Of a DNA stretch of 55,134 bases, positions 38,201 to 47,717 are shown piece after piece. The stretch is from an uncultured Rhodobiaceae bacterium (GTDB lineage Bacteria > Pseudomonadota > Alphaproteobacteria > RS24). The notes under the pieces are model-generated. The model worked only from the letters and a program-made list of their open reading frames with translations. It searched no databases and was not told the origin of the DNA. Every line of letters begins with the position of its first letter. Positions within the stretch are counted from its first letter, which is position 1. The DNA lies in the NCBI GenBank assembly GCA_937876775.1, contig CALEFA010000017.1:1-55134 (forward strand). The letters run 5' to 3'. The translations under genes were made by a program, and so were the position numbers.

Positions 38201-38890
38201 CTAGTCTTGTTTCGCGTCTTCTTCCTCGGTTTCAGCAGGCGCTTCAGCGACTTCAGCTTCAGCCACTTCGGCTTCGGCTTCAACCTCGGCTTCAACTTCG
38301 GCATCGTCAGCAAGCTCAACGACCTCGTCGGCCACTTCAACGCTGACACCTTCTTCAAACACTTCTTCGACTTGCAATGTCGCTTCTTCTTCAAGGCCTG
38401 GCTCGACGGTTACATCTTCACCGGCTTCCTGACGTTTCGCTTCATCATCTGTCCGCGCCACATTGACAATCACGCTGCAAGCAACCTCTGGGTGCAAGGT
38501 AATTGATACCGTGTGCAGGCCGAGATTTTTAATCGGTTGCTCAATCGCAACTTGATTGCGGGATACGTCAAAACCACCGGCTGACAAAAGCTCGCTAATG
38601 TCGCGTGGCGTCACAGAACCATAAAGCTGGCCGGAGTCGCCTGATTGACGAATAACGACAAAATTCTGGCCATCCAGCTTAACAGAAACCGCTTCTGCTT
38701 CTTCGCGACGCTCAAGATTGCGCGCTTCCAATTGCGCGCGCTCTGTTTCAAAACGCTCTAGATTAGATTTGTTGGCACGAAGTGCTTTGCCTTGTGGCAG
38801 TAAAAAATTGCGGGCGTATCCGTCTTTAACGGTGACCACATCACCCATTTGGCCAAGTTTCGCAATGCGTTCTAATAACACAATCTGCAT
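38201..38890 (-). CDS. rplI: 50S ribosomal protein bL9 with long acidic tail
   Basis: bL9 binds 23S rRNA near the L1 stalk. The N-terminal domain starts [19 protein letters not shown], and the connecting helix and C-terminal domain run to about residue 148. The remaining 80 or so residues are an extension made almost only of Glu, Asp, Ala and Val, which makes the protein 229 residues against about 149 in E. coli. Shorter acidic tails occur in other alphaproteobacteria. It ends the rpsF operon and is followed by a strong terminator. Confidence 0.95.
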   Translation of the reverse strand: MQIVLLERIAKLGQMGDVVTVKDGYARNFLLPQGKALRANKSNLERFETERAQLEARNLERREEAEAVSVKLDGQNFVVIRQSGDSGQLYGSVTPRDISELLSAGGFDVSRNQVAIEQPIKNLGLHTVSITLHPEVACSVIVNVARTDDEAKRQEAGEDVTVEPGLEEEATLQVEEVFEEGVSVEVADEVVELADDAEVEAEVEAEAEVAEAEVAEAPAETEEEDAKQD

Positions 38891-38913
38891 GAGTCTAACT
38901 CCTTATCCCGTTT

Positions 38914-39840
38914 CTAATCGGACGACTTGTCGGGGTTACGAGGCAGGCGTCGAAAATTGAAACGCCCATCCAATAAACCCATTAGGCTGACGGGAATAAT
39001 CACCCAGGCCGTCATGAGGAGGAAAAAATAGAGTGCTGTTAAAAACAGCGCACGCCCTTTCCAGTGGCGGGAGATAGCATGAATAATCGCTAAACCCAAC
39101 AAAAAATATGCACTGATGGCAATGGCCGCAATGGTCAGCGCAAGATTGGCCAACCAGCCGTCAAATATAAAGCTCGCAATAAAGCACGCGGCAATGCCAA
39201 ATGTTAAATATGTCGGCAAGGTTAGATTTTTATAGTCTGGCGTTGGGCGTAAATTGCGAGAAAAATAAACCGTGCCAGCCTGCGCGATTTGCAAGCCGCC
39301 GAGCATTAAAATTGGCCAAGAGGCGAAGCCGGTAATCAGCACCCAATTGGCAATGACCGCCACTTCTTCGAAAGTCGAGGTGCCATATACGGCTTCCAAA
39401 GTTTGCATGACTTCGGGCGTTGCATACATTGTGTCGGCCAAAATTTTGGGCAGGCCGCCAGTGTAGTCGGCAAAGCCGAGATACACCAAAACGGCGCCCA
39501 TTGCGACGATGATCAACGTGTCTTCGATGATGAAGCGCGGTGGGTAAAATTGAAATTGGCCTTGGTGATCTGGGTCAGCCCGCGACATCAACGCCCGACG
39601 AATAAGCGCCAGTGTTGGCACAAGCAGAAATAGGGCGAAAACCAAGGCCATTGGTGGCGAAAGCAAAAAACCGGTCAGCAAAAGTGCGAATGCCGCTGCC
39701 AGTGCCGCTTCAGCCAACCCAAAGGCGAGGCCGATAGCAGCCACTGGAACAGCGGCAAAAGGAAGTGTTACCACGCCAGCATAAAGAATAAAGCTGGCCA
39801 GAGCGGCAAAAGCACAACGAAGTAGGCGGGACTGGCTCAT
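38914..39840 (-). CDS. DUF2232 membrane protein
   Basis: A 308-residue inner-membrane protein with about eight hydrophobic segments, matching the YybS-like DUF2232 family. It lies between rpsR and rplI, the usual place for this gene in alphaproteobacteria. Its function is unknown. The last residues are hydrophilic and basic. Confidence 0.8.
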   Translation of the reverse strand: MSQSRLLRCAFAALASFILYAGVVTLPFAAVPVAAIGLAFGLAEAALAAAFALLLTGFLLSPPMALVFALFLLVPTLALIRRALMSRADPDHQGQFQFYPPRFIIEDTLIIVAMGAVLVYLGFADYTGGLPKILADTMYATPEVMQTLEAVYGTSTFEEVAVIANWVLITGFASWPILMLGGLQIAQAGTVYFSRNLRPTPDYKNLTLPTYLTFGIAACFIASFIFDGWLANLALTIAAIAISAYFLLGLAIIHAISRHWKGRALFLTALYFFLLMTAWVIIPVSLMGLLDGRFNFRRLPRNPDKSSD

Positions 39841-39879
39841 CGCATTTTCATGTTGAGAGCAGACCCCGCCAACATCATC

Positions 39880-40116
39880 TTATTGTTCGACTGTGTAAGG
39901 CATGAGAGCCAGATAACGTGAGCGTTTAATTGCCCGCGCCAGCTCTCTTTGTTTCTTTGCCGAAACCGCCGTGATGCGGCGTGGCACGATTTTACCGCGC
40001 TCAGATACGTAGCGTTGCAAAAGGCGTGTGTCTTTATAATCAATAACCGGTGCATTCGGCCCAGCGAACGGGCATGACTTGCGACGGCGACCAAATGGGC
40101 GTCTTCCCTGACTCAT
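39880..40116 (-). CDS. rpsR: 30S ribosomal protein bS18
   Basis: A 78-residue basic protein that pairs with bS6 on the platform of the small subunit. It has the family core [18 protein letters not shown] and a [23 protein letters not shown] helix. The start overlaps the rpsF stop by four bases (ATGA), so the two partners are made together. Its length is normal. Confidence 0.97.
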   Translation of the reverse strand: MSQGRRPFGRRRKSCPFAGPNAPVIDYKDTRLLQRYVSERGKIVPRRITAVSAKKQRELARAIKRSRYLALMPYTVEQ

Positions 40117-40496
40117 TCTGAGGCTCCTTCAAAATCACTTGCGCCACGACGAGGTGTGCGGCGGTCATCACGGTTTTTATTGCGCATTTGAACTGACTCG
40201 TCAGTTTCATGTGCATCAACCCGCAATGTGAGGTGGCGAATAATGTCGTCGTTCAAGCTGATGCGGCGTTCCATTTCGGCAACCGCTGCATGGTCGGCTT
40301 CAATATTCAACAATGAGTAATGACCTTTGCGGTTTTTCTTCACCCGATAGGCCAGTGATTTCAAACCCCAATATTCATTTTTGGTGATTTTACCGCCATT
40401 TTCTTCCAAAACAGCCGTAATCATGTCGGTCAGACCCTCAACCTGTTGGGTTGAAATATCTTGCCGTGCAATAAAGATATGCTCGTATAGAGCCAT
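40113..40496 (-). CDS. rpsF: 30S ribosomal protein bS6
   Basis: A 127-residue protein starting [15 protein letters not shown], with the conserved GGKI, W-G-x-K-x-LAYR and K-G-HYSLL segments. A basic/acidic C-terminal tail follows the folded part. ATG 40496 has a strong AGGAGA ribosome site at 40503-40508; the frame is open further upstream, but that part is the leader. The leader carries a stable hairpin at 40534-40563. Confidence 0.96.
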   Translation of the reverse strand: MALYEHIFIARQDISTQQVEGLTDMITAVLEENGGKITKNEYWGLKSLAYRVKKNRKGHYSLLNIEADHAAVAEMERRISLNDDIIRHLTLRVDAHETDESVQMRNKNRDDRRTPRRGASDFEGASE

Positions 40497-40533
40497 AGCT
40501 TCTCTCCTTTTCTTTCGGCGCCGAGCCCCTGGC

Positions 40534-40563
40534 GAGCACTTTTCTACCCGAAGGGAGAAGCTC
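40534..40563 (-). promoter_or_regulatory. Structured hairpin in the rpsF leader
   Basis: On the - strand the leader can fold as GAGC-TTCT-c-CC-TTCG-GG-t-AGAA, then AAGT as a one-sided bulge, then GCTC. That is ten base pairs with one mismatch, one 4-base bulge and a stable UUCG tetraloop, ending 26 bases before the ribosome site. Leaders of rpsF are known to bind the bS6:bS18 pair for feedback control in other bacteria. Whether this hairpin is that element is inference. Confidence 0.5.
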
Positions 40564-40699
40564 ACAAGTAACGCGAGAGCGGAGACAAGGGACGCGGACC
40601 ATTCCGAATAATCAGTTCTCTTGCCATGCAAAAGGTGATTACCTGTCCTTTCAGCCTCCGGCCGAATTAACAGCAGGGTGATACACGTTTACGCTGGGC

Positions 40700-40728
40700 T
40701 TGGCAAGGGGCAATCAAGGCTGTAAACA
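40700..40728 (+). promoter_or_regulatory. Candidate promoter of the fab operon
   Basis: TTGGCA at 40700-40705 and TAAACA at 40723-40728 have a 17-base spacer. Transcription would begin near 40735, about 35 bases before fabD. No other pair upstream looks better. Confidence 0.4.
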
Positions 40729-40769
40729 CACCATGACTCAGCTTAAAAATAAGCAATAGGAGACAGCTT

Positions 40770-41708
40770 ATGGGACAGACATTGATTTTTCCTGGTCAAG
40801 GCAGCCAAGCCGTTGGCATGGGGCGCGATTTAGCACACAACTATGCCGAAGCGCGGGCCGTTTTTGACGCCGTCGATGAAGCGCTGGGGCAAAAGCTCAG
40901 TGGCTTAATGTGGGACGGGCCAGAAGATGAGTTAACCCTCACAGAAAATGCTCAGCCGGCTTTGATGGCGGTTTCCATGGCGGTGGTACGGGTGCTTGAG
41001 GCGCGCGGTTATTCGATTGCCAGTAAGGCTTCCTATTTGGCCGGCCATAGTCTCGGCGAATATGCGGCATTGACCGCCGGTGGGGCCTTGAAACTAGAGG
41101 ATACAGCGCGCTTATTGAAACTGCGTGGCCAAGCTATGCAGCGCGCGGTACCGGTTGGGGTTGGGGCAATGGCGGCGCTTTTAGGGTTGGATTTTGATGC
41201 GGTGATTGAGATTGCTGCCGACGCCAGTGGCGCGGGTGAAATCGTTGGCGCTGCAAATGATAATGCCAATGGGCAAGTGGTGATTTCCGGCCATGCAACA
41301 GCGGTTGAGCGAGCCATTGAACTGGCCAAAGAACGCGGCGCCAAACGGGCGATGCCCTTGCCGGTTAGCGCGCCTTTCCATTGTGCCTTAATGCAGCCAG
41401 CGGCCGACGAGATGCAGGCAGCATTGGCGGCGGTTGATATTCAAACCCCCTGTGTGCCGATTATTGCCAATGTAACGGCCGCTCCGGTTAGCGACCCTGA
41501 CAGCATTCGTAAGTTACTTGTCGAGCAAATAACAGGTTCTGTACGGTGGCGTGAGTCGATGATTTGGTTAGCCGAAAATCAGGCTGGCGAATTGTTGGAA
41601 TTGGGCAGTGGCAAAGTGCTGACGGGCATGGCGCGTCGCATTGACGAGCGCCTGAGCGCCAAAGCCTTGAACACAACAGAAGATATTGAAGCATTTTTGG
41701 CTGACTAG
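40770..41708 (+). CDS. fabD: Malonyl-CoA:ACP transacylase
   Basis: Loads malonyl groups onto acyl carrier protein for fatty acid synthesis. It starts with the family motif FPGQGSQAVGMG; the catalytic serine is in GHSLGEYAAL and the catalytic histidine in PFHCALM. The length of 312 residues is normal. AGGAG lies 8 bases before ATG. It leads a complete fab operon (fabD-fabG-acpP-fabF). Confidence 0.97.
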   Translation: MGQTLIFPGQGSQAVGMGRDLAHNYAEARAVFDAVDEALGQKLSGLMWDGPEDELTLTENAQPALMAVSMAVVRVLEARGYSIASKASYLAGHSLGEYAALTAGGALKLEDTARLLKLRGQAMQRAVPVGVGAMAALLGLDFDAVIEIAADASGAGEIVGAANDNANGQVVISGHATAVERAIELAKERGAKRAMPLPVSAPFHCALMQPAADEMQAALAAVDIQTPCVPIIANVTAAPVSDPDSIRKLLVEQITGSVRWRESMIWLAENQAGELLELGSGKVLTGMARRIDERLSAKALNTTEDIEAFLAD

Positions 41709-41730
41709 GCCAAAGTTTGAAAGGAAAACC

Positions 41731-42468
41731 ATGTTTGATCTCAGCGGAAAAACAGCTCTCGTGACCGGTGCCTCTGGCGGCATAGGCCGCGATATTGCAA
41801 AAACCCTACATGCGGCAGGTGCCAATGTCGGGCTAGCCGGTACACGCCAAGCGGTGTTGCAAGAATTGGCCGATGAAATGGGCGATGGGGCGCATGTATT
41901 TGTTGCCGACCTATCGACCAGCGATGGCGCGGCGGCTCTGGCAGCAGCGGCAGAAGAGAAACTCGGCAGTGTTGATATTCTGGTCAATAATGCCGGTATC
42001 ACCCGTGATAATTTGGCCTTACGGATGAAAGATGAAGATTGGGATGCTGTGTTGGCGGTCAATTTGACCTCAAGTTTTCAGCTTATTCGGGCGGTAATGC
42101 GCGGCATGATGAAACGTCGCCATGGGCGCATTATTGGCATCACCTCAGTTGTTGGCGTTACCGGCAATCCTGGGCAGGCCAATTATGCTGCCACCAAAGC
42201 CGGCATGATTGGCATGAGCAAATCATTGGCGCAAGAAGTGGCCAGTCGCAATATTACCGTGAATTGCGTGGCTCCCGGGTTTATTGCCACGCCAATGACC
42301 GATGTGCTGAGTGACGATCAAAAAGCCGCCATGTCGAGTGCCATCCCAGCCGGACGGCTTGGCTCAGGTGATGACATTGCTGCGGCGTGCCTATATCTGG
42401 CCAGCGATGAAGCGGCCTATGTCACCGGACAGACGCTGCACGTCAATGGCGGTATGGCGATGATCTAA
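41731..42468 (+). CDS. fabG: 3-oxoacyl-ACP reductase
   Basis: NADPH-dependent reductase of fatty acid elongation. The cofactor loop is TGASGGIG, NNAGITRDNL is the FabG signature, and the catalytic Ser-Tyr-Lys are in SVVG and YAATK. The length of 245 residues is normal. ATG 41731 has AAGGA 6 bases upstream and follows fabD by 22 bases; the longer open frame overlapping fabD has no support. Confidence 0.97.
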   Translation: MFDLSGKTALVTGASGGIGRDIAKTLHAAGANVGLAGTRQAVLQELADEMGDGAHVFVADLSTSDGAAALAAAAEEKLGSVDILVNNAGITRDNLALRMKDEDWDAVLAVNLTSSFQLIRAVMRGMMKRRHGRIIGITSVVGVTGNPGQANYAATKAGMIGMSKSLAQEVASRNITVNCVAPGFIATPMTDVLSDDQKAAMSSAIPAGRLGSGDDIAAACLYLASDEAAYVTGQTLHVNGGMAMI

Positions 42469-42509
42469 TTTTAGGTTTTGACGGGGCATTTTATAGGTGC
42501 GCTCGTCTA

Positions 42510-42570
42510 TGGACATGGTTTATAAAGGGTGATAATTAGCCGTTAAGTGTGACTGCCACACTTTTATTTT
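42510..42570 (+). promoter_or_regulatory. acpP upstream region: candidate promoter and hairpin with T tract
   Basis: TGGACA (42510-42515) and TAATTA (42533-42538) are 17 bases apart and would start transcription near 42545. Exactly there begins a perfect 7-bp hairpin (AAGTGTG 42545-42551, CACACTT 42557-42563, 5-base loop) followed by a T-rich stretch to 42570. It may end fabD-fabG transcripts, or form the 5' end of the acpP message. Confidence 0.45.
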
Positions 42571-42624
42571 AATGAAGGCAAATGTGTCTGGATTTTCCGG
42601 CACATGGTATTTAAGGAGCCAAAC

Positions 42625-42858
42625 ATGAGCGATACCGTAGAACGCGTTAAAAAAATTGTTGTCGATAATCTTGGTGTAGACGCTGATAAAGTTACAGAAT
42701 CAGCCAGCTTCATTGACGATCTGGGCGCTGATAGCCTCGACACGGTTGAACTGGTTATGGCTTTTGAAGAAGAGTTTAGCATCGAAATTCCAGACGATGC
42801 TGCAGAAACAATTCTGACAGTTGCCGACGCTGTGAAATTTATCGACGCAGCCGCTTAA
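42625..42858 (+). CDS. acpP: Acyl carrier protein
   Basis: A 77-residue acidic helical protein that carries growing acyl chains on phosphopantetheine attached to Ser37 in [16 protein letters not shown] at 42613-42618 is a strong ribosome site 6 bases before ATG 42625. The 156-base gap before it, with its own promoter and hairpin, suggests acpP is expressed more strongly than the reductase upstream, as expected for an abundant protein. Confidence 0.98.
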   Translation: MSDTVERVKKIVVDNLGVDADKVTESASFIDDLGADSLDTVELVMAFEEEFSIEIPDDAAETILTVADAVKFIDAAA

Positions 42859-42876
42859 TCGAATTTTCAATAAACC

Positions 42877-44130
42877 ATGAGACGCGTCGTCATCACGGGC
42901 ATTGGGTCGGTTAATCCGCTCGGTGAAACAATCCAGAAAAGCTGGGAAAAGCTTATCGCCGGTAAATCCGGCGCTGGGCAGATTACCAGTTTCGACGCCT
43001 CTGATTTGCCGTGTCAAATTGCTTGCTCGGTAGAGCGGGGTGAGAACGGGTTTAACGCCGATCTTTATATGGATCCCAAAGACCAGCGTCGGGTCGATGA
43101 TTTTATCATTTTTGCTGGAGCGGCGGCTGACATGGCGTTAGCGGATTCCGGCTATAAGGCAGAAACCGAGGAGCAACAATGGCGCGCTGGCGTGCTAATT
43201 GGGGCGGGTATTGGTGGCCTTTCGGGCATTGAAGACGGCGCTTTCACGGTTCGTGACCGTGGACCGCGTCGTCTCAGCCCATTTTTTGTTCCCGGCGCTT
43301 TGATTAATCTGGCCGGCGGACATGTCTCTATTAAGCACGGGCTGAAAGGCCCTAATCACGCGGTTGTCACCGCCTGCTCAACCGGCGCTCATGCGATTGG
43401 TGATGCAGCGCGTTTGGTGATGTTTGATGATGCTGATGTGATGGTGGCTGGTGGCACAGAGTCGACGGTCACACGTTTGGGCATTGCTGGTTTTGCCGCT
43501 TGCCGCGCGCTATCGACCGGCTTCAATGACGCGCCAGAAAAAGGCTCGCGCCCCTATGATAAAGACCGCGATGGTTTTGTCATGGGAGAGGGTGCAGGCG
43601 TTGTCGTGTTGGAAGAATATGAGCACGCGAAAAAACGTGGTGCGAAAATTTATGCCGAAGTTGTCGGTTATGGCTTGTCGGGTGACGCTTATCACATCAC
43701 GTCACCCGCCCAAGATGGTTCAGGTGGGTATCGCGCCATGCAGGCAGCTTTGAAACGCTCGGGTTTGAACCCTGAGGACATTGGCTATATTAACGCGCAT
43801 GGCACATCGACCCCATTGGGCGACGAGATTGAATTACGTGCCGTTGAGCGCCTATTTGGCGCTGCGTCGTCGAATATGGCGATGTCGTCAACCAAATCAG
43901 CGGTCGGCCATTTGCTCGGCGCGGCTGGTGCTGTTGAAGCAATTTTTTCAGTTCTGGCCATTCGCGATGGGGTTTTGCCCCCGACCTTGAATCTCGACAA
44001 TCCATCTGTGGAAACCAATTTGAATCTGGTGCCGCATACGGCGCAGGAGAAAAAAATAACGGCTGTCTTGTCGAATAGCTTTGGCTTTGGTGGCACCAAT
44101 GCTTCTTTGGTATTTAAGGCCGTTTCTTAA
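42877..44130 (+). CDS. fabF: 3-oxoacyl-ACP synthase II
   Basis: Condensing enzyme of fatty acid elongation. The active-site cysteine is in VTACSTGAHAIG, and the two histidines are in NAHGTSTPLGD and AVGHLLGAAG. The length of 417 residues is normal. It begins 18 bases after acpP. Confidence 0.97.
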   Translation: MRRVVITGIGSVNPLGETIQKSWEKLIAGKSGAGQITSFDASDLPCQIACSVERGENGFNADLYMDPKDQRRVDDFIIFAGAAADMALADSGYKAETEEQQWRAGVLIGAGIGGLSGIEDGAFTVRDRGPRRLSPFFVPGALINLAGGHVSIKHGLKGPNHAVVTACSTGAHAIGDAARLVMFDDADVMVAGGTESTVTRLGIAGFAACRALSTGFNDAPEKGSRPYDKDRDGFVMGEGAGVVVLEEYEHAKKRGAKIYAEVVGYGLSGDAYHITSPAQDGSGGYRAMQAALKRSGLNPEDIGYINAHGTSTPLGDEIELRAVERLFGAASSNMAMSSTKSAVGHLLGAAGAVEAIFSVLAIRDGVLPPTLNLDNPSVETNLNLVPHTAQEKKITAVLSNSFGFGGTNASLVFKAVS

Positions 44131-44135
44131 ATATT

Positions 44136-45119
44136 GTGGCGCAAAAAACCCACATCTTTTCGATAAAAAAATGCCTCACTCTGGGCTTGTCTGCTGGCCT
44201 TTTACTGGCGTTCATCGGCGCTGGTTTGGTGCTCGCCCCAGGCCCGCATGGGCAAAATCAGCGCATCAGCATTCCGAAAGGTGTTTCCCTTACCTTTATG
44301 GCCGATGATTTAGCGCGACAAAACTTAGTTCATAGCAGCTTTATGTTTCGCCTATTGGCACGGTTAAGCGGCCAGGCCAGTCAAATGCGGGCTGGTGAAT
44401 ATGATGTACCAGCCAATGCCAGCATGGCATCAATACTAAAGATTTTGACCACTGGTAACAGCGTGTTGCACGCGGTGGCGGTGCCCGAGGGGCTGACCAG
44501 CCAACAAGTTGTTGATCTACTGGCTGAGCTGCCGGTTTTAGATGGTGCCGTTGAGGTGCCGGCTGAGGGTAGTCTTTTGCCGGAGACCTATCATCTGCCG
44601 CGCGGCGCATTGCGAGCCGATTTGATTGCGCAAATGCAGAAAGCGCAAAGCGATTTATTGGCCAGTTTATGGCCACAACGCGCCGCCAATCTGCCGATTA
44701 AAACCCCGCAAGAGGCGGTGATCTTGGCCTCAATTGTTGAAAAAGAAACGGCGCTGGCGCGTGAGCGGCCATTGATTGCGGCTGTCTTCATCAATCGTTT
44801 ACGCAAAAATATGCGGCTGCAATCCGACCCGACAATCATTTATGGTTTGGTTGGTGGCGTCGGCACTCTCGGGCGCCCCATTCGTCGCAGCGAAATTCGC
44901 CGGCAAACAGACTATAATACCTACCGCATCGACGGCCTGCCGCCGACGCCGATCGCCAATCCTGGCCGTGCGGCGATTGCTGCTGTGCTTAATCCGGCGA
45001 GCAGTGAGGCGGTATACTTTGTGGCCGATGGCACGGGCGGGCATGTGTTTGCCGATAATCTCAAAAGCCATGAACGAAATGTCAAAAAATGGCGGCAAAT
45101 GCGTGGCACTGGCCGATAA
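44136..45119 (+). CDS. mltG: Endolytic murein transglycosylase MltG
   Basis: Membrane-anchored lytic transglycosylase that cuts nascent peptidoglycan strands. One membrane helix lies at about residues 13-32. The YceG-like domain has the catalytic glutamate in SIVEKET, followed by FINRL, RLQSDPTIIYG and TDYNTY. Length 327. The start is GTG 44136, five bases after the fabF stop; its ribosome site is weak, so coupling to fabF is likely. Confidence 0.93.
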   Translation: MAQKTHIFSIKKCLTLGLSAGLLLAFIGAGLVLAPGPHGQNQRISIPKGVSLTFMADDLARQNLVHSSFMFRLLARLSGQASQMRAGEYDVPANASMASILKILTTGNSVLHAVAVPEGLTSQQVVDLLAELPVLDGAVEVPAEGSLLPETYHLPRGALRADLIAQMQKAQSDLLASLWPQRAANLPIKTPQEAVILASIVEKETALARERPLIAAVFINRLRKNMRLQSDPTIIYGLVGGVGTLGRPIRRSEIRRQTDYNTYRIDGLPPTPIANPGRAAIAAVLNPASSEAVYFVADGTGGHVFADNLKSHERNVKKWRQMRGTGR

Positions 45120-45151
45120 TCCGCTATACTCAGTTGATTCGAGGAGCGCCT

Positions 45152-45787
45152 ATGTCGAGTTCTATACACCGCCGTGGTCTTATGCTGGTTTTGTCGTCGC
45201 CGTCAGGGGCGGGTAAAACCACTTTGGCGCGCGGATTATTAATGGCCGATGATCATATTGAAATGTCTGTTTCATTGACCACACGTCCGCCGCGACCCGG
45301 TGAAATTGATGGGCAGGACTATCATTTTGTTGATGCGCAGGCCTTTGGTGAGATGCGAAATCGTGGCGAAATGCTCGAACATGCCAAAGTTTTTGATCAT
45401 TATTATGCCACCCCTCGTCAACCGGTCGACGCCGCCTTGAGTGCTGGGCGCGATGTGTTGTTTGACATTGATTGGCAAGGTACGCAGCAATTGCAAGCCA
45501 GCGCAGGGGCTGATTTGGTGAAAGTATTTCTGTTACCACCCAGTGCCGCCGAACTTGAAAAACGCTTGAAAGCCCGCGCCCAAGACAGCGCTGACGTGGT
45601 GGCGCGTCGGATGTCAAAAGCCTCCAATGAGATCAGCCATTATCCTGAATATGATTATGTGATCGTCAATGAAGATGCAGAAGACAGCTTGGCGCAATTG
45701 CGCGCCATCTTAACCGCTGAGCGGTTAAAACGCGACCGACAGACCGGCCTGTCAGATTTTGTACAAACCTTGCGCGGCTCGCTTTAG
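45152..45787 (+). CDS. gmk: Guanylate kinase
   Basis: Phosphorylates GMP to GDP. The P-loop is SPSGAGKTTL, followed by the GMP-binding segments TTRPPRPGE and DYHFV, and the lid region RMSKA. The length of 211 residues is normal. ATG 45152 has GAGGAG upstream; an earlier frame that overlaps mltG is rejected. A YicC-family gene, which I would expect between mltG and gmk in this class, is absent. Confidence 0.96.
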   Translation: MSSSIHRRGLMLVLSSPSGAGKTTLARGLLMADDHIEMSVSLTTRPPRPGEIDGQDYHFVDAQAFGEMRNRGEMLEHAKVFDHYYATPRQPVDAALSAGRDVLFDIDWQGTQQLQASAGADLVKVFLLPPSAAELEKRLKARAQDSADVVARRMSKASNEISHYPEYDYVIVNEDAEDSLAQLRAILTAERLKRDRQTGLSDFVQTLRGSL

Positions 45788-45790
45788 CGA

Positions 45791-46837
45791 CTAATTGGTC
45801 AACACCACACGGCCAATAATTTTGCCTTCGCGCAAATCATCCAGAGTCTGGCTGGCTTGGCTCATGTCGCGCATTTCAACCGGAATTGGGTTGATTTTGC
45901 CAGCCTTCACAATCTCCAACATCTCAATTGTATCAGCCAAAGAGCCGGTCATTGAGCCGCCAATAGAAATCGCGCGGAATGGGAAATACGGAATTGGCAT
46001 TTGAAAAGCGCCGCCAAACAGACCAACCACTTTCGCTTCGCCGCCGCGACGCAGCGCCGCTGAGGCAAAAGCCAACGAGCTTTCAGCGCCAACAAAATCA
46101 ACCGCTGCACCAACGCCTCCATTTGTGTCGGCCTGCAATTTGGCTAAGGCCTCTGGGTCTTTTGGGTTGTAGGCGGCATGTGCGCCTGCGCCCATGGCGG
46201 CTTGCAATTTATTTTCGTCCAAATCAGCTACGAGAACTGGCCGGTTGAGCATTTGCAGCGCAAATTGCAGCGCCATCATGCCAACGCCACCAAGCCCCAT
46301 AATCAACACTGGCTCATTATCATCCATTGGTTTTAGATGTTTCAGTGCCGCATAGGCGGTGATGCCAGAGCACATATATGTGCTGGCCAAGCCAGGCTCA
46401 ATGCCATCGGCGTCGAGGCAGTAATGTTCTTCAGGCACTAGGCAATGCGAAGAAAAACCGCCGGGCAGGCGCACGCCGAGCGCGCGACCGGTGCAATAAT
46501 GTTCGCGGTCATTATGGCAATCAGGGCAGTCGCCGCAGCCAATCCATGGGTAAATCACTTTGCGTTCACCGACTTTGACATTTTTCACTGTGTCGCCGAC
46601 CGCGACAACAATGCCTTCGATTTCATGTCCCAAAGTGAAAGGGGTTTTGCGGGCCCGCGTCACATCAAGTTTTTCGCCGCCGCCCATGTCGAAATAGCCG
46701 TCGTGGAAATGCACATCTGAATGACAAACGCCGCAATGGCTGATTTCAATCAATACTTCATTGCCGGTGGGGGTTGGTAGTTCTGACTCGACTTCTTCGA
46801 GTGGGGCCCCATAATTTACAATTGCCTGACTTTTCAT
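45791..46837 (-). CDS. Zinc-dependent alcohol dehydrogenase
   Basis: A 348-residue MDR-family dehydrogenase. Catalytic zinc ligands are Cys in SHCGVCHSD, His in LGHEIEG and Cys in MCSGITAY. The structural zinc site is the four-cysteine cluster CGDCPDCHNDREHYC. The NAD-binding loop is GLGGVGMMAL. The substrate is not clear; family relatives oxidise primary alcohols. ATG 46837 follows AGGGAGAG, and it sits 17 bases after the rsmA stop. It separates surA-rsmA from gmk and looks like an insertion into an otherwise common gene order. Confidence 0.9.
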   Translation of the reverse strand: MKSQAIVNYGAPLEEVESELPTPTGNEVLIEISHCGVCHSDVHFHDGYFDMGGGEKLDVTRARKTPFTLGHEIEGIVVAVGDTVKNVKVGERKVIYPWIGCGDCPDCHNDREHYCTGRALGVRLPGGFSSHCLVPEEHYCLDADGIEPGLASTYMCSGITAYAALKHLKPMDDNEPVLIMGLGGVGMMALQFALQMLNRPVLVADLDENKLQAAMGAGAHAAYNPKDPEALAKLQADTNGGVGAAVDFVGAESSLAFASAALRRGGEAKVVGLFGGAFQMPIPYFPFRAISIGGSMTGSLADTIEMLEIVKAGKINPIPVEMRDMSQASQTLDDLREGKIIGRVVLTN

Positions 46838-46854
46838 TGCTCTCTCCCTGTTAA

Positions 46855-47712
46855 CTATGAAACGGCTTCGTCCAATAGACGCGCCAATGTGCAAAAGGCT
46901 TCGACGGAAATCTCCTCGGCTCGCGCGGTCTCGTCAATGCCAGCGCGTGCCAGAAGATCATGTGGGTCCAAGCATATCTGTTTTAAGCTGGCACGCAACA
47001 TTTTACGTCGCTGACCAAAGGCCGCAGCGGTAAGTTTTTCGAATGTTTTCGGGTCTGCTTCGGCCAGTGGTTGGGCTCGTGGCGTCAACTGCACAATGGC
47101 CGATGTGACCTTCGGTGGGGGCACAAAAGCCTGCCGGTCAACTTCAAACACGAGGTCGGCATAGGTCAGCCAGCCAGCCAAAACCCCCAAACGGCCATAG
47201 GCGCGCTCTTTGTGCTTGGCGACTAGGCGTTGCGCCACTTCTTTTTGAAACATCAGGGTTAAGGACAAAAACTTTGGCTGCCAGCTACCATCCTGCCAAG
47301 CCGACTGCAACCAATCGATAATCAACGGAGTCGCGACATTATATGGCAGGTTCGACACAATGCGGTAAGGGGCATCGGTCAGACTTGCCGGGTCGATTTT
47401 CAGAGCGTCCCCCTGAATAATGTCAAGCCGCCCAGGATAGTGCGCGGCGATATCTTCCAGCGCCGGTAAAAACCGCCGATCAGTCTCAATAACGATAACC
47501 TTGCGGGCGCCTTCCATCAGCAAACCGCGGGTCAAACCGCCCGGGCCGGGGCCAATTTCAATCACATCACACTGTGCAATATCGCCAGCCGTGCGGGCAA
47601 TGCGCCGCGTCAGATTGAGATCGAGAATGAAGTTCTGCCCAAAACGCTTATCAGCCCGCAATTGGTGATGCGCGATCACATCACGCAGAGGCGGCAGTCC
47701 GTCTTCACTCAT
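46855..47712 (-). CDS. rsmA: 16S rRNA dimethyladenosine transferase
   Basis: Dimethylates two adjacent adenines near the 3' end of 16S rRNA late in 30S assembly (KsgA). The SAM motif is [14 protein letters not shown] and the catalytic motif IV is NLPYN. The length of 285 residues is normal. It begins five bases after the surA stop, the familiar surA-rsmA neighbourhood but without pdxA between them. Confidence 0.96.
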   Translation of the reverse strand: MSEDGLPPLRDVIAHHQLRADKRFGQNFILDLNLTRRIARTAGDIAQCDVIEIGPGPGGLTRGLLMEGARKVIVIETDRRFLPALEDIAAHYPGRLDIIQGDALKIDPASLTDAPYRIVSNLPYNVATPLIIDWLQSAWQDGSWQPKFLSLTLMFQKEVAQRLVAKHKERAYGRLGVLAGWLTYADLVFEVDRQAFVPPPKVTSAIVQLTPRAQPLAEADPKTFEKLTAAAFGQRRKMLRASLKQICLDPHDLLARAGIDETARAEEISVEAFCTLARLLDEAVS

Positions 47713-47717
47713 AGAGA

